6,935 bases of DNA from Blastocatellia bacterium (GCA_003175865.1 PSRF01000126.1:1-6935), one strand, 5' to 3'; positions 1 to 6,883 are shown, counted from the stretch's first letter. The notes: generated by a model not told the origin, from the letters alone. Translations and numbers: made by a program.

Positions 1-46
1 TTTAGTTAGCAGCGAAAACCGAACACGACGCTCTGAAATCGGCAAG

Positions 47-1153
47 CTACTTCGATATCTCGATGAGTTCCGGTTCGGAGCGCTTGATGTTTGGACCTTC
101 GGCGAGCAACTTCTCAGTTTCCATTACGAACGCTTCGACAATGTCTTCACCAGCGACCTTCCTCATCGGGACGCCATCCTTGAAGATCATTCCTACTCCG
201 CGCCCAAATGTAATTCCGAGTTGTGAGTCGTGCGCTTCGCCCGGACCGTTCACCGCACATCCCATTATCGACAAGTGCAGCGGCTCCTCAATGTGTGCCA
301 GACGTCGTTCAATTTCGGTGACGATGCCAACAAAGTTGTCGACGTCGAGTCGTCCGCAGGTGGGACAAGCAACAACAGTTACGCCTCTTGTGCGTAGCCC
401 AAGCGACTTCACAATCTCCCAACCGACTCTAACTTCTTCCTGAGGCTCTGCGGCCAACGAAACTCGAATGGTATCGCCGATTCCTTCATAAAGCAGGATG
501 CCCAAACCAATCGATGACTTGATTGTTCCACTGAAAGATGTGCCTGCTTCAGTGACGCCAAGATGGAATGGATAGTCGACCTTTTGGGCTAACAATCGAT
601 AGGCCTGAACTGTGCGATGAACATCAGATGCTTTAAGCGAAATGATAATGTCAGTGAAATCAAGATCCTCGAGGATTCTGATATGACGCATCGCTGACTC
701 AACCATCGCTTCGGGAGTCGCTGTGCCATACTTCTTCAGCAAATCTTTTTCCAAGGATCCGCCGTTGACCCCAATGCGAATCGGTACTCTCTGCGCCTGT
801 GCCGCGCGTACAACTTCACGAATTCGTTCATGAGCTCCGATATTGCCCGGATTCAACCGCAGCTTATCAATCCCTGCTTCTAACGCCATCAACGCAAGCT
901 TGTAATGAAAGTGTATGTCGGCAACGATTGGGATATCAGGAACACGTTTCCGAATTTCCTTCAGCGCGATTGCGGCATCGTTGTCGGGAACTGCGAGTCT
1001 GACAATCTCGCAACCCGCTCTCACCATCTCGTCGATCTGCTTTACCGTTGCTTCTACATCAGCAGTATCAGTCTTCGTCATCGACTGAATAACGATGGGC
1101 GCACCTCCACCAATCTGGAGGTGCTTAACTTGAACTGGTTTGGATTGACGCAT
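47..1153 (-). CDS. ispG: 4-hydroxy-3-methylbut-2-enyl diphosphate synthase (IspG/GcpE)
   Basis: Cytoplasmic iron-sulfur enzyme of the MEP isoprenoid pathway. It reductively opens methylerythritol cyclodiphosphate (MEcPP) to HMBPP, the penultimate step before IPP and DMAPP, using electrons from flavodoxin or ferredoxin. The N-terminal TIM-barrel half includes GGGAPIVIQSM (residues 15-25) and KLRLNPGNIG (97-106). The C-terminal half carries the 4Fe-4S ligands: C263 and C266 in CPTCGR, C299 in MGCAVNGPGE, and E306 as the fourth ligand, matching the E. coli pattern. The 368 residues are the usual length of the bacterial two-domain form, without the large insertion seen in plants and some other lineages. 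The ATG at 1153 aligns with the family N-terminus and no upstream start lies in the short gap. The gene begins 11 bp after the rseP stop, so co-transcription is likely. No strong Shine-Dalgarno is seen, so translation may be coupled to rseP. Stop is TAG. The assignment is very secure. Confidence 0.98.
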   Translation of the reverse strand: MRQSKPVQVKHLQIGGGAPIVIQSMTKTDTADVEATVKQIDEMVRAGCEIVRLAVPDNDAAIALKEIRKRVPDIPIVADIHFHYKLALMALEAGIDKLRLNPGNIGAHERIREVVRAAQAQRVPIRIGVNGGSLEKDLLKKYGTATPEAMVESAMRHIRILEDLDFTDIIISLKASDVHRTVQAYRLLAQKVDYPFHLGVTEAGTSFSGTIKSSIGLGILLYEGIGDTIRVSLAAEPQEEVRVGWEIVKSLGLRTRGVTVVACPTCGRLDVDNFVGIVTEIERRLAHIEEPLHLSIMGCAVNGPGEAHDSQLGITFGRGVGMIFKDGVPMRKVAGEDIVEAFVMETEKLLAEGPNIKRSEPELIEISK

Positions 1154-1164
1154 GGCGGGTAACG

Positions 1165-2553
1165 CTATTTCGCAGGAGCAGTAGCTGCCGGCTTCTCCGG
1201 CTCTGAAGTACGGTTGAACTGCTTCAACACGTCATTAGTGATCACAAACACCATCAACAACAAAACCATCACAAAGCCGACCTGTTGAATTCGATCTCGA
1301 ACGGTCGCAGACAATGACAACCCGATTACGGCGAGTAGACCTTCGATGAGCAGTAGGAAGATCGCCCCACCATCGAGCACAGGAATTGGCAACAGGTTAA
1401 AGATTCCGAGGTTTAGACTGAGAAACCCCAACATGCCGAAGACACCGTCCCAGCCAAGACGCTCAACGGACTTCGACGCTGCCTGATAGATTCCGATCGG
1501 ACCAGATAGCGTGTTCCGAACTGATCGTTGACCGGTAAATACCTGGCCGAGAGCCTTTCCAGTCAACCGTAGAATCTGCATGTTCTGCTGATACGCATAC
1601 CCCAACGCAGAACCGGCTCCCGCACTATGAAGCGGATATTGTTCACCGATGTTTATCCCTAGTTTTCCACCTGCCAGCCGCCTGGTGCTCGTTGTAATTT
1701 GCACGTTAGTGGCATTGCGTTGCACCGTAATCTGGATTGGTTGCGCATCGTGATCGTGAATGAACTCGGTAACTTGAGCGGCACTCTTCACCGACTCGCC
1801 ACCAATCGTCAATACGCGGTCATTGATCTGCAATCCTGCCTCAGCCGCGGGTGAACCAGGACTAACGTCTCCGATGACGACAGGCAGCCCACCATAATCC
1901 GGAATGAAGTCGAGGAAACCAGCCGACTCTCCGTTTTCAGTTCTTGACGTCGGTTTTACTACAAGTGAAAGCCGTTCTCCGTTACGGTCAACAATTACCG
2001 GAAGAGGTTGGCCTGGGGATAACAATGCATCTCCACTGATGGAATCCCAGTTCGGGTTCTCGGTTCCGTTGAAGGAGACAATTCGATCACCAGGTTTTAG
2101 ACCTGCGACGTCCGCAGCGCCACCTTTTGTCACGTAATAAACAGTTGCCGAAGGTGTCGCTGGTACTCCGTACAACATTGCTCCGGTGAACGGAATTGCC
2201 AACGCCGTAATGATATTCATCACGGGTCCGGCAAGTGCGACCAGGATTCGTTGCCAACGAGGACGAAGGTTGAACATCTCCTCGGGAGGAATGTCAGAAG
2301 CACCAGCACCCTCAAGCGGTGCATTGGATTCATCACCACCCAGTTTTACATATCCGCCGAGCGGAATTGCTGACACACGATAATCGGTGTGGCCCCACTT
2401 TTTACCAATTATCCGCGGACCGAACCCGACTGAGAACGTCTCAACGCGGATGCGAAAAAGCTTTGCAACGATGAAGTGGCCGAATTCGTGAAGAACAACA
2501 GCTGAGCCGAGGATGAAGATAAAAGCTGCTGCAGAAATCAGGTAATAACTCAT
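1165..2553 (-). CDS. rseP: RseP-family intramembrane site-2 zinc metalloprotease with two PDZ domains
   Basis: Inner-membrane zinc protease of the S2P/M50B family. It cuts transmembrane segments, classically anti-sigma factors already trimmed by a first protease, and in some bacteria remnant signal peptides. The first membrane helix carries the zinc motif HEFGH (residues 22-26, catalytic E23). AGPVMN (108-113) opens the second helix. Two PDZ domains follow, roughly 132-200 (GLKPGD at 151-156) and 222-290 (GSPAAEAGL at 233-241). GPIG (351-354) leads to NLLPIPVLDGG (386-396), where D394 is the third zinc ligand, and a last helix spans about 422-440. The 462 residues are normal for the two-PDZ form. 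The tail after about 445 is rich in Pro, Ala and Glu. The ATG at 2553 has a purine-rich ribosome site (2561-2569) seven bases upstream. The substrate cannot be named, since no anti-sigma gene is present. The 144 bp gap to dxr may hold its own promoter. Confidence 0.97.
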   Translation of the reverse strand: MSYYLISAAAFIFILGSAVVLHEFGHFIVAKLFRIRVETFSVGFGPRIIGKKWGHTDYRVSAIPLGGYVKLGGDESNAPLEGAGASDIPPEEMFNLRPRWQRILVALAGPVMNIITALAIPFTGAMLYGVPATPSATVYYVTKGGAADVAGLKPGDRIVSFNGTENPNWDSISGDALLSPGQPLPVIVDRNGERLSLVVKPTSRTENGESAGFLDFIPDYGGLPVVIGDVSPGSPAAEAGLQINDRVLTIGGESVKSAAQVTEFIHDHDAQPIQITVQRNATNVQITTSTRRLAGGKLGINIGEQYPLHSAGAGSALGYAYQQNMQILRLTGKALGQVFTGQRSVRNTLSGPIGIYQAASKSVERLGWDGVFGMLGFLSLNLGIFNLLPIPVLDGGAIFLLLIEGLLAVIGLSLSATVRDRIQQVGFVMVLLLMVFVITNDVLKQFNRTSEPEKPAATAPAK

Positions 2554-2627
2554 TCAATAACTCTTTCTTAACAGTTTAAAGACAAAGCTGTTTAGACACT
2601 TCGCGCCCCAATCGGGTTGCACAATGG

Positions 2628-2657
2628 AGTTTACGCGTCGCTTCACTGTGGCGTCAA
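2628..2657 (-). promoter_or_regulatory. Candidate sigma70-type promoter in front of rseP
   Basis: On the minus strand TTGACG (2657-2652, five of six consensus bases) is followed after 18 bp by TAAACT (2633-2628, four of six). A start near 2621 would leave a leader of about 70 bases before the rseP ATG. The site sits in the longest intergenic gap of the block (2554-2697), which supports an internal promoter allowing rseP-ispG to be expressed apart from dxr. No sigmaE-like GAACTT/TCTGA pair is visible. This is a pattern match only and such matches arise by chance. Confidence 0.33.
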
Positions 2658-2697
2658 ACAAATCGTTTTTGGTTTGGGAAATTGTGTTTTAGACCGT

Positions 2698-3891
2698 TCA
2701 AACTACATTACTCGGTTGTTTTGTGAGTTTTTCAATCTCAACCGTTGCAGCTTGCCTGGCACAACGATCGGCTTCAAGGACGGTTTCGATGTCTCGTACA
2801 AGTTTGGTGTTGTGACTGTTCATTACAGTTTCAATTACGGCTGGAATTTCAGTAAGGCAGATGCGTTGATCCAAAAACGCCGCGACAGCTTCTTCGTTCG
2901 CCGCATTCATCGCGGCCGGCATGGTGCCGCCGGCTTCGAGTGCCCGATACGCGAGTGCGATACATGGAAAACGATCGACGTCCGGACTCTCGAAATGCAA
3001 TGAGGAGACCGAGGTCAAATCAAGTGGCGGGAGTTCGCTGGTGTGTCGCTCCGGATACGTCAACGCGTACTGAATTGCGTGTCGCATGTCCGTAACCCCC
3101 AGCTGAGCGATTACTGACCCATCAACCATTTCGATCATTGAATGTACTACCGACTCAGGGTGAACAAGGATTCCAATTTGACTTGGGCCGAAGCCAAACA
3201 ACCAGTGTGCCTCGATTACTTCCAGTCCTTTATTCATGAGCGTCGCTGAATCGATGGTTATCTTTGCTCCCATACTCCAGGTGGGATGCTGCATCGCATC
3301 AGCCACGCTCGCATTTCGCATTTCCTCTCGATTTTTTTTGCGGAATGGTCCACCCGATGCAGTCAGAACAATCCGCTTGACCTCTTCACGGCGTTCACCA
3401 CGCAGACATTGATGCAGAGCGTTGTGTTCAGAATCAACTGGCAGGAGTTCCGCGCCCGACTTCGCCGCAGCACGTGTCATTAGTTCGCCGGCCATAACCA
3501 ACGTCTCTTTGTTTGCGAGCGCGACGCGCTTGCCGGCTTCCAAAGCTCGCAACGTCGGGAGAAAACCGACAGCACCGACAGTCGCCGAAACAATGCAATC
3601 AGCCTGACCATGAGTTGCAACTTCAACCAGACCTGCCTCACCAAAAACTACCCGCGGCAAATCGACATCTCGCTCGAATAACAACCCACGGAGTTCATGT
3701 GCCGCTTCTTCATTCTCGACCGACACGACTTCCGGCAAATGAATCGCGATTTGATCTGCAAGACGTTGGATGTTGGAGCCCGCGGCCAATGCAACCACGC
3801 GCATTTTTTCAGGAAGTGATTCGATCACACGAAGTGTGTTGCAACCGATCGAACCCGTCGAACCGAGTATCGCAACGCCTTTGGGACTCAT
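2698..3891 (-). CDS. dxr: 1-deoxy-D-xylulose 5-phosphate reductoisomerase (Dxr/IspC)
   Basis: Cytoplasmic NADPH-dependent enzyme that rearranges and reduces DXP to 2-C-methyl-D-erythritol 4-phosphate, the committed step of the MEP pathway and the target of fosmidomycin. The Rossmann motif GSTGSIG is at residues 10-16. LANKE (125-129) is the conserved core segment. D153 and E155 in VDSEHNA, with E224 in NKGLEVIEAHWLF, match the divalent-metal ligands. SGGPFR (179-184) and HPTWSMG (202-208, including H202 and W205) belong to the substrate site and its mobile loop. HPESVVHSM (244-252) and the helical C-terminal domain complete it. Length (397 aa) is typical. The ATG at 3891 overlaps the preceding gene's TGA in an ATGA arrangement (3888-3891) and gives the usual very short N-terminus. 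There is no clear Shine-Dalgarno, so translational coupling is likely. It sits two genes upstream of ispG, which acts later in the same pathway. Confidence 0.98.
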   Translation of the reverse strand: MSPKGVAILGSTGSIGCNTLRVIESLPEKMRVVALAAGSNIQRLADQIAIHLPEVVSVENEEAAHELRGLLFERDVDLPRVVFGEAGLVEVATHGQADCIVSATVGAVGFLPTLRALEAGKRVALANKETLVMAGELMTRAAAKSGAELLPVDSEHNALHQCLRGERREEVKRIVLTASGGPFRKKNREEMRNASVADAMQHPTWSMGAKITIDSATLMNKGLEVIEAHWLFGFGPSQIGILVHPESVVHSMIEMVDGSVIAQLGVTDMRHAIQYALTYPERHTSELPPLDLTSVSSLHFESPDVDRFPCIALAYRALEAGGTMPAAMNAANEEAVAAFLDQRICLTEIPAVIETVMNSHNTKLVRDIETVLEADRCARQAATVEIEKLTKQPSNVV

Positions 3892-4355
3892 ACGTGGAGC
3901 ACGCTCGCTGTGTACGCGCGATAGGACTGAGACCAGTGGGATTGTTTCCGGTAACGTTTGGACTCATATGGGTCGAGTAGATTCACAGTTGTTCCCTTTT
4001 CGTTGACGTAAGTCGCGGAACTGACTCGCCACATTTGTCCATTTACATACACAAGATTGACTGACGCGTTAACAGTTTTCTTCTCGCCGTATACTTTCAA
4101 ATTAATAGTTGCTTCACCACGATCGTTGTTGATGTTGACGCTTCCCGTCACGAGGTTACCAAAATCTTTCACATCTCCGATATCACTTTTAAGCTTCTCA
4201 TTGTTATGTAGGAAATCCTTTGCAGTGACCGCTGCCTGACTGTGAGACACCGTATAAAACGCAATCCCAATTATTCCACCCACAAAAACCAGAATCAGCA
4301 ATCCGAGTGCAACGAGCACACCAACGACTATCAGTATGATCTTTTTAGTCGTCAT
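3888..4355 (-). CDS. Small membrane-anchored protein, possibly Coa1-like
   Basis: A 155-residue protein I cannot name with certainty. It starts MTTKK, followed by one strongly hydrophobic, glycine-rich transmembrane segment (about 6-36), suggesting the N-terminus inside and the rest in the periplasm. Residues 40-118 look like a small alpha/beta domain: a helix (AVTAKDFLHNN), then alternating strands with glycine turns (LVTGSVNINN, EATINLKVYG, NASVNLVYVNGQMWRVSSATY). That plan resembles the Coa1/Tim21-like family of cytochrome oxidase assembly factors, whose bacterial members are single-pass proteins of unproven role. This family link is by eye only. The last 30 residues are rich in Tyr, Ser, Arg and Lys and fit no motif I know. 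The gene begins 20 bp after cdsA and its TGA overlaps the dxr ATG, so it is embedded in the operon. AAGGA lies only two bases before the ATG, a poor spacing. It is probably real: it has a proper start, a coherent fold pattern and tight packing. Confidence 0.85.
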   Translation of the reverse strand: MTTKKIILIVVGVLVALGLLILVFVGGIIGIAFYTVSHSQAAVTAKDFLHNNEKLKSDIGDVKDFGNLVTGSVNINNDRGEATINLKVYGEKKTVNASVNLVYVNGQMWRVSSATYVNEKGTTVNLLDPYESKRYRKQSHWSQSYRAYTASVLHV

Positions 4356-4375
4356 AATCCTTGGAGAATTAAACG

Positions 4376-5197
4376 TTAAGAACTGAAGTAGAAGCGAGCA
4401 AAATAGTAGATGAGTGGCGCATTGAAGAGCAAGCTATCCAATCTGTCGAGAATCCCACCATGTCCTGGCAGCAACTTTGCAGCGTCTTTTGTACCGGCAC
4501 CGCGTTTAAGTGCGCTTTCGGTGAGATCGCCGAGTATTCCAAGAACCGTCATGAGAACTGCAAGCGGGAGTGCCCATTTGAGAGGTAGTTCATGAAAAAA
4601 CCAGTAATGGGCAGCGACGGCCATCACCAGCGCCGCAGCGACACCTCCAGCCACACCTTCCCAAGTTTTACCCGGACTGATCTTGGGTGCGAGTTTGTGT
4701 TTTCCAAGTAGCCGTCCAATGTAATACGCGCCAACATCAGAGCCCATCAAAACCATGAAGAAGAATGACAAGAGATGCGCAGACAAGGTTTGTCTAAAGT
4801 TGGTCCGAAGGGCGACGAGATAACTACCAAGAAATGCAACATACAAGACGCCGAGGATCGTTGCCCCTGTTGATGCAATCATCTTGTCATAGTTCGCAGC
4901 ACGTAACATCGCAGCAATCAAGCAACCAATTGTTAGCGCGATGAAAACTATCTGAGTTAGCAGGAGGTTAAGAGTCAAATCATTCTGCAACGCAATCACG
5001 AACAAGACCACACTCGCGAGGTAACCGGCTGCAGCATCGGGCTTCACCGTCGGTCTCTGCGACAACACGTAAAACTCCCAAAGTGCAAGCGCCATCGCAG
5101 CGCCGGCAAGCGCAACGAAAAACCACCAGAGCCAACCGATCAAAATAGAAGCGATTAAAAAAGGCAGGACTACGAGGGCAGTGATGACTCGATTCAT
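4376..5197 (-). CDS. cdsA: Phosphatidate cytidylyltransferase (CDP-diacylglycerol synthase)
   Basis: Multi-pass inner-membrane enzyme that joins CTP and phosphatidic acid to give CDP-diacylglycerol, the branch-point precursor of bacterial phospholipids. From the ATG at 5197 the protein is 273 aa, starting MNRVITALVVLPFLIAS, a typical CdsA N-terminus. Several hydrophobic helices follow. PKISPGKTWEG lies at about 171-181. Near the C-terminus is the CDS family signature running from S228 (SALKRGAGTKD) through PGHGGILDRLD to D254, including the acidic residues that bind metal and substrate. An in-frame TTG at 5239 would add 14 residues (MNRHRQAKVYRTFK), but these are polar, absent from the usual family start, and lie inside the repeat in the uppS-cdsA gap, so I prefer 5197. 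GGA about eight bases before the ATG is the only ribosome-site candidate, and it lies in the repeat arm. Stop is TAA. Identity is secure; the start is fairly secure. Confidence 0.96.
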   Translation of the reverse strand: MNRVITALVVLPFLIASILIGWLWWFFVALAGAAMALALWEFYVLSQRPTVKPDAAAGYLASVVLFVIALQNDLTLNLLLTQIVFIALTIGCLIAAMLRAANYDKMIASTGATILGVLYVAFLGSYLVALRTNFRQTLSAHLLSFFFMVLMGSDVGAYYIGRLLGKHKLAPKISPGKTWEGVAGGVAAALVMAVAAHYWFFHELPLKWALPLAVLMTVLGILGDLTESALKRGAGTKDAAKLLPGHGGILDRLDSLLFNAPLIYYFARFYFSS

Positions 5198-5202
5198 CTT
5201 AA

Positions 5203-5292
5203 ATGTCCGATAAACTTTAGCTTGTCGATGCCGATTCAACTCTCATTGAGACTAGTCTTCTCCACGTGCCACAAGCAGACGCTTATCGGACA
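5203..5292. repeat. Imperfect inverted repeat filling the uppS-cdsA gap (REP-like)
   Basis: The ends are perfect 10 bp inverted copies: TGTCCGATAA at 5204-5213 and TTATCGGACA at 5283-5292. In the same register the inner segments GCTTGT (5220-5225) and ACAAGC (5271-5276) also pair, so 5204-5225 against 5271-5292 matches at 18 of 22 positions. Between the arms lies the 10 bp palindrome AGACTAGTCT (5249-5258). The left arm, extended to 5203-5234, closely matches the sequence in front of truA. The right arm covers the uppS stop codon. The pattern suggests an interspersed palindromic repeat of about 90 bp. No transposase is nearby. Confidence 0.72.
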
Positions 5293-6071
5293 CTCACCAA
5301 CTTCAGTCCACCAAACCGTCGATCTCTTCGCTGATAATCAACCACAGCTTCGAGCAGATGTTGTCGACGAAAGTCTGGCCACAAGGTTTCCGTCACATAG
5401 ATTTCGCTGTACGCGTTTTGCCAGAGTAGAAAATTAGAAATTCGTAACTCGCCGCTTGTGCGGACTAACAGGTCGAGTTCGGGGAGGTTGCGTGTGTAAA
5501 GTTCACTTGCGAGTCTCTCCTCTGTAATTTCGTCTGGTTTCCCACCTTCATCCATAAGCCGACGTACAGCTGCGCGACAAGCATCAACAATCTCTGCGCG
5601 ACCGCCATAGTTTAGTGCGACCGTAAGAGTCATTCCTTTGTTGTGAGACGTACGTTCAGTCGCACGCGCAATCTCTTTTCTGACGTTGTCAGCAAGCGCA
5701 GCAGTACGACCGATCGTTTGAAAGCGAATGTTTTGTCGATCAATCTCGTCAAGCTCAAGACGTAGATAACGACGTAACATGCGCATTAAAGCATCAACTT
5801 CGTACCGCGGTCTCTTCCAGTTCTCTGTGGAAAACGCATAGAGCGTCAGCGCCTGCAGTCCGAGTCGAGCTCCCGTATCAACGGATGCCCGAACCGCTTC
5901 AACGCCGGCACGATGCCCGGCGATACGTGGTTGTCCACGTTGCGCCGCCCAGCGTCCGTTGCCATCCATGATTATTGCCACGTGACGCGGCAGACGGTCC
6001 CAATCAATGGAATTGAGCAACACGTCTTCGCGTGTCCCTGGTTTTACAACTTCGGCGAAGTCAGAAAGCAT
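5283..6071 (-). CDS. uppS: Isoprenyl transferase (undecaprenyl diphosphate synthase)
   Basis: Cytoplasmic, membrane-associated cis-prenyltransferase that adds IPP units to farnesyl diphosphate to make undecaprenyl diphosphate, the carrier lipid for peptidoglycan and other surface polymers. From the ATG at 6071 the protein is 262 aa. HVAIIMDGNGRWA is at about 30-42 with catalytic D36, followed by GHRAGVEAVR. FSTENW (80-85), ALNYGGR (152-158) and RTSGE-LRISNFLLWQ (204-218, diphosphate-binding Arg and Ser) come next, then E223 in AYSEIY and LWPDF. The N-terminal 28 residues before the core are longer than minimal, so an internal GTG or TTG near residues 17-18 is possible. A TTG six bases upstream (6077) is another option. 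No good Shine-Dalgarno precedes any of these. The last codons and TAA stop overlap the right arm of the inverted repeat. It uses the isoprenoid units that the dxr and ispG products help make. Identity is secure; the start is less so. Confidence 0.96.
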   Translation of the reverse strand: MLSDFAEVVKPGTREDVLLNSIDWDRLPRHVAIIMDGNGRWAAQRGQPRIAGHRAGVEAVRASVDTGARLGLQALTLYAFSTENWKRPRYEVDALMRMLRRYLRLELDEIDRQNIRFQTIGRTAALADNVRKEIARATERTSHNKGMTLTVALNYGGRAEIVDACRAAVRRLMDEGGKPDEITEERLASELYTRNLPELDLLVRTSGELRISNFLLWQNAYSEIYVTETLWPDFRRQHLLEAVVDYQRRDRRFGGLKLVSVR

Positions 6072-6088
6072 AATCAAGTTGGCGACTC

Positions 6089-6117
6089 ATTCTTGTTGTG
6101 ATAGTCACAGCTGTCAA
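6089..6117 (-). promoter_or_regulatory. Candidate sigma70 promoter for the uppS-cdsA-dxr operon
   Basis: On the minus strand a perfect -35 hexamer TTGACA (6117-6112) is separated by 17 bp from AAGAAT (6094-6089, four of six -10 bases). A start near 6082 would give a leader of only about 11 bases before the uppS ATG at 6071. The spacer contains a small palindrome, TGTGA-N3-TCACA (6097-6109), that could be an operator. The -35 and spacer also overlap a sequence resembling the truA-upstream repeat, so the two readings compete. The position, in the gap between truA and the uppS operon, is sensible. Confidence 0.45.
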
Positions 6118-6130
6118 TCGAAATTAGTTC

Positions 6131-6883
6131 CTAGCCATAACGCACTGAAACGAGCGTCAATCCGCGGGCGGGCGCAGTCGTGATCATTGTCGAACGGTTT
6201 CCGTGTTCTATCGCGTCAAAGATGCGGTCCTTATCTATTTCTCCCCGTCCGACGGACATCAATGCTCCTGCGATTGAGCGGACCATGTAACGCAGGAAAC
6301 CATTTGCGCCCACCGTAATCGTGATTAATCGGCCGCACGCCCGTTCGTCATGAACGTCATTTATGACGACTTGTTCAATCGTTCGAACGCGGTCTTCGAT
6401 ATCTGACTGTGCAGCCGAAAAAGCTGTCCAGTCGTGTTCACCCAGGAACAACTGGGCCGCACTCGACATGCTCTCGAAGTTCAATTCTCTAGCTTCCTGA
6501 TGAGCGTAGCGCGCCCAAAAAGGTGACGCCACCGGACCATTCAAGATGCGGTATTTATACGTCTTTCCCAAAGCTGAGTAGCGCGCGTGAAAATCATCTG
6601 CCGCTTCCTGAACACAAAGGACGCGGACATCTTTCCCAACGTTTGCATTGATAGCCGATCGTAACTTATCGCAGGTTATCGTCCGCTCAAGTAGTACGTT
6701 TGCAACTTGTCCTTCGGCGTGAACGCCCGCATCCGTTCGTCCCGAACCGTGTACCGTAACCTCGCGACCTTCGAGCAATGACAACGCTGCGGTCAGCTCG
6801 CCTTGTACCGTCCGAAACCCATTTTGAATCTGCCAACCATGAAAGTCGGTGCCATCGTACTGCAGCGTTAACTTGTAATTCAT
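6131..6883 (-). CDS. truA: tRNA pseudouridine(38-40) synthase TruA
   Basis: Cytoplasmic enzyme that isomerises uridine to pseudouridine at positions 38, 39 and 40 in the tRNA anticodon arm. The start MNYKLTLQYDGTDFHGWQ is characteristic. The catalytic motif GSGRTDAGVHA (46-56) contains the nucleophile D51. FHARYSALGKTYKYRI (98-113) contains the conserved tyrosine of the active site. NGFLRYMVRSIAG (194-206) and APARGLTLVSV (237-247) are the usual C-terminal signatures. Length (250 aa) is normal for bacteria and the protein looks intact. The ATG at 6883 is the family start and overlaps a TGA in another frame (ATGA, 6880-6883), suggesting coupling to an upstream gene. A copy of the repeat ends two bases before the ATG. 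The gene is separated from uppS by about 60 bp with a promoter candidate, so it may be the last gene of a different unit. No terminator is seen after it. Confidence 0.98.
   Translation of the reverse strand: MNYKLTLQYDGTDFHGWQIQNGFRTVQGELTAALSLLEGREVTVHGSGRTDAGVHAEGQVANVLLERTITCDKLRSAINANVGKDVRVLCVQEAADDFHARYSALGKTYKYRILNGPVASPFWARYAHQEARELNFESMSSAAQLFLGEHDWTAFSAAQSDIEDRVRTIEQVVINDVHDERACGRLITITVGANGFLRYMVRSIAGALMSVGRGEIDKDRIFDAIEHGNRSTMITTAPARGLTLVSVRYG

Noticed and set aside
1..46. Search for a terminator after ispG
   Set aside because: No stem followed by a T-run in the direction of transcription is visible in the 46 bases available; the operon end may lie outside the window.
63..443. Plus-strand open frame of 126 codons opposite ispG
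   Set aside because: It is antisense to the iron-sulfur domain of ispG, is Ser/Pro-rich and shows no family features.
2655..2676. AT-rich hairpin just after the dxr stop (CAAAC...GTTTG) considered as a terminator
   Set aside because: The stem is weak and bulged, and in the direction of transcription no U-tract follows it. It also overlaps the promoter candidate.
2617..3003. Plus-strand open frame of 128 codons opposite the dxr 3' end
   Set aside because: It lies mostly antisense to the conserved dxr coding sequence, has no recognisable domain, and is composed as expected for a shadow frame.
3513..3980. Plus-strand open frame of 155 codons opposite dxr and the Coa1-like gene
   Set aside because: Antisense shadow with Arg/Pro/His-rich, motif-free translation; the minus-strand genes explain the region.
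5249..5258. AGACTAGTCT palindrome considered as a stand-alone operator
   Set aside because: It lies inside the larger inverted repeat and is more simply a part of it. A single 10 bp palindrome is weak evidence alone.
6097..6109. TGTGA-N3-TCACA considered as a CRP/FNR-type site
   Set aside because: CRP sites space these half-sites by six bases, not three, and the bacterial group suggested here gives no reason to expect CRP control. Kept only as a generic palindrome.
5283..6883. Similar C-terminal residues LVSVR in UppS and TruA as a sign of duplication
   Set aside because: In TruA the motif is a normal family ending, in UppS the last residues overlap the repeat, and the proteins are unrelated. 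Coincidence is enough.
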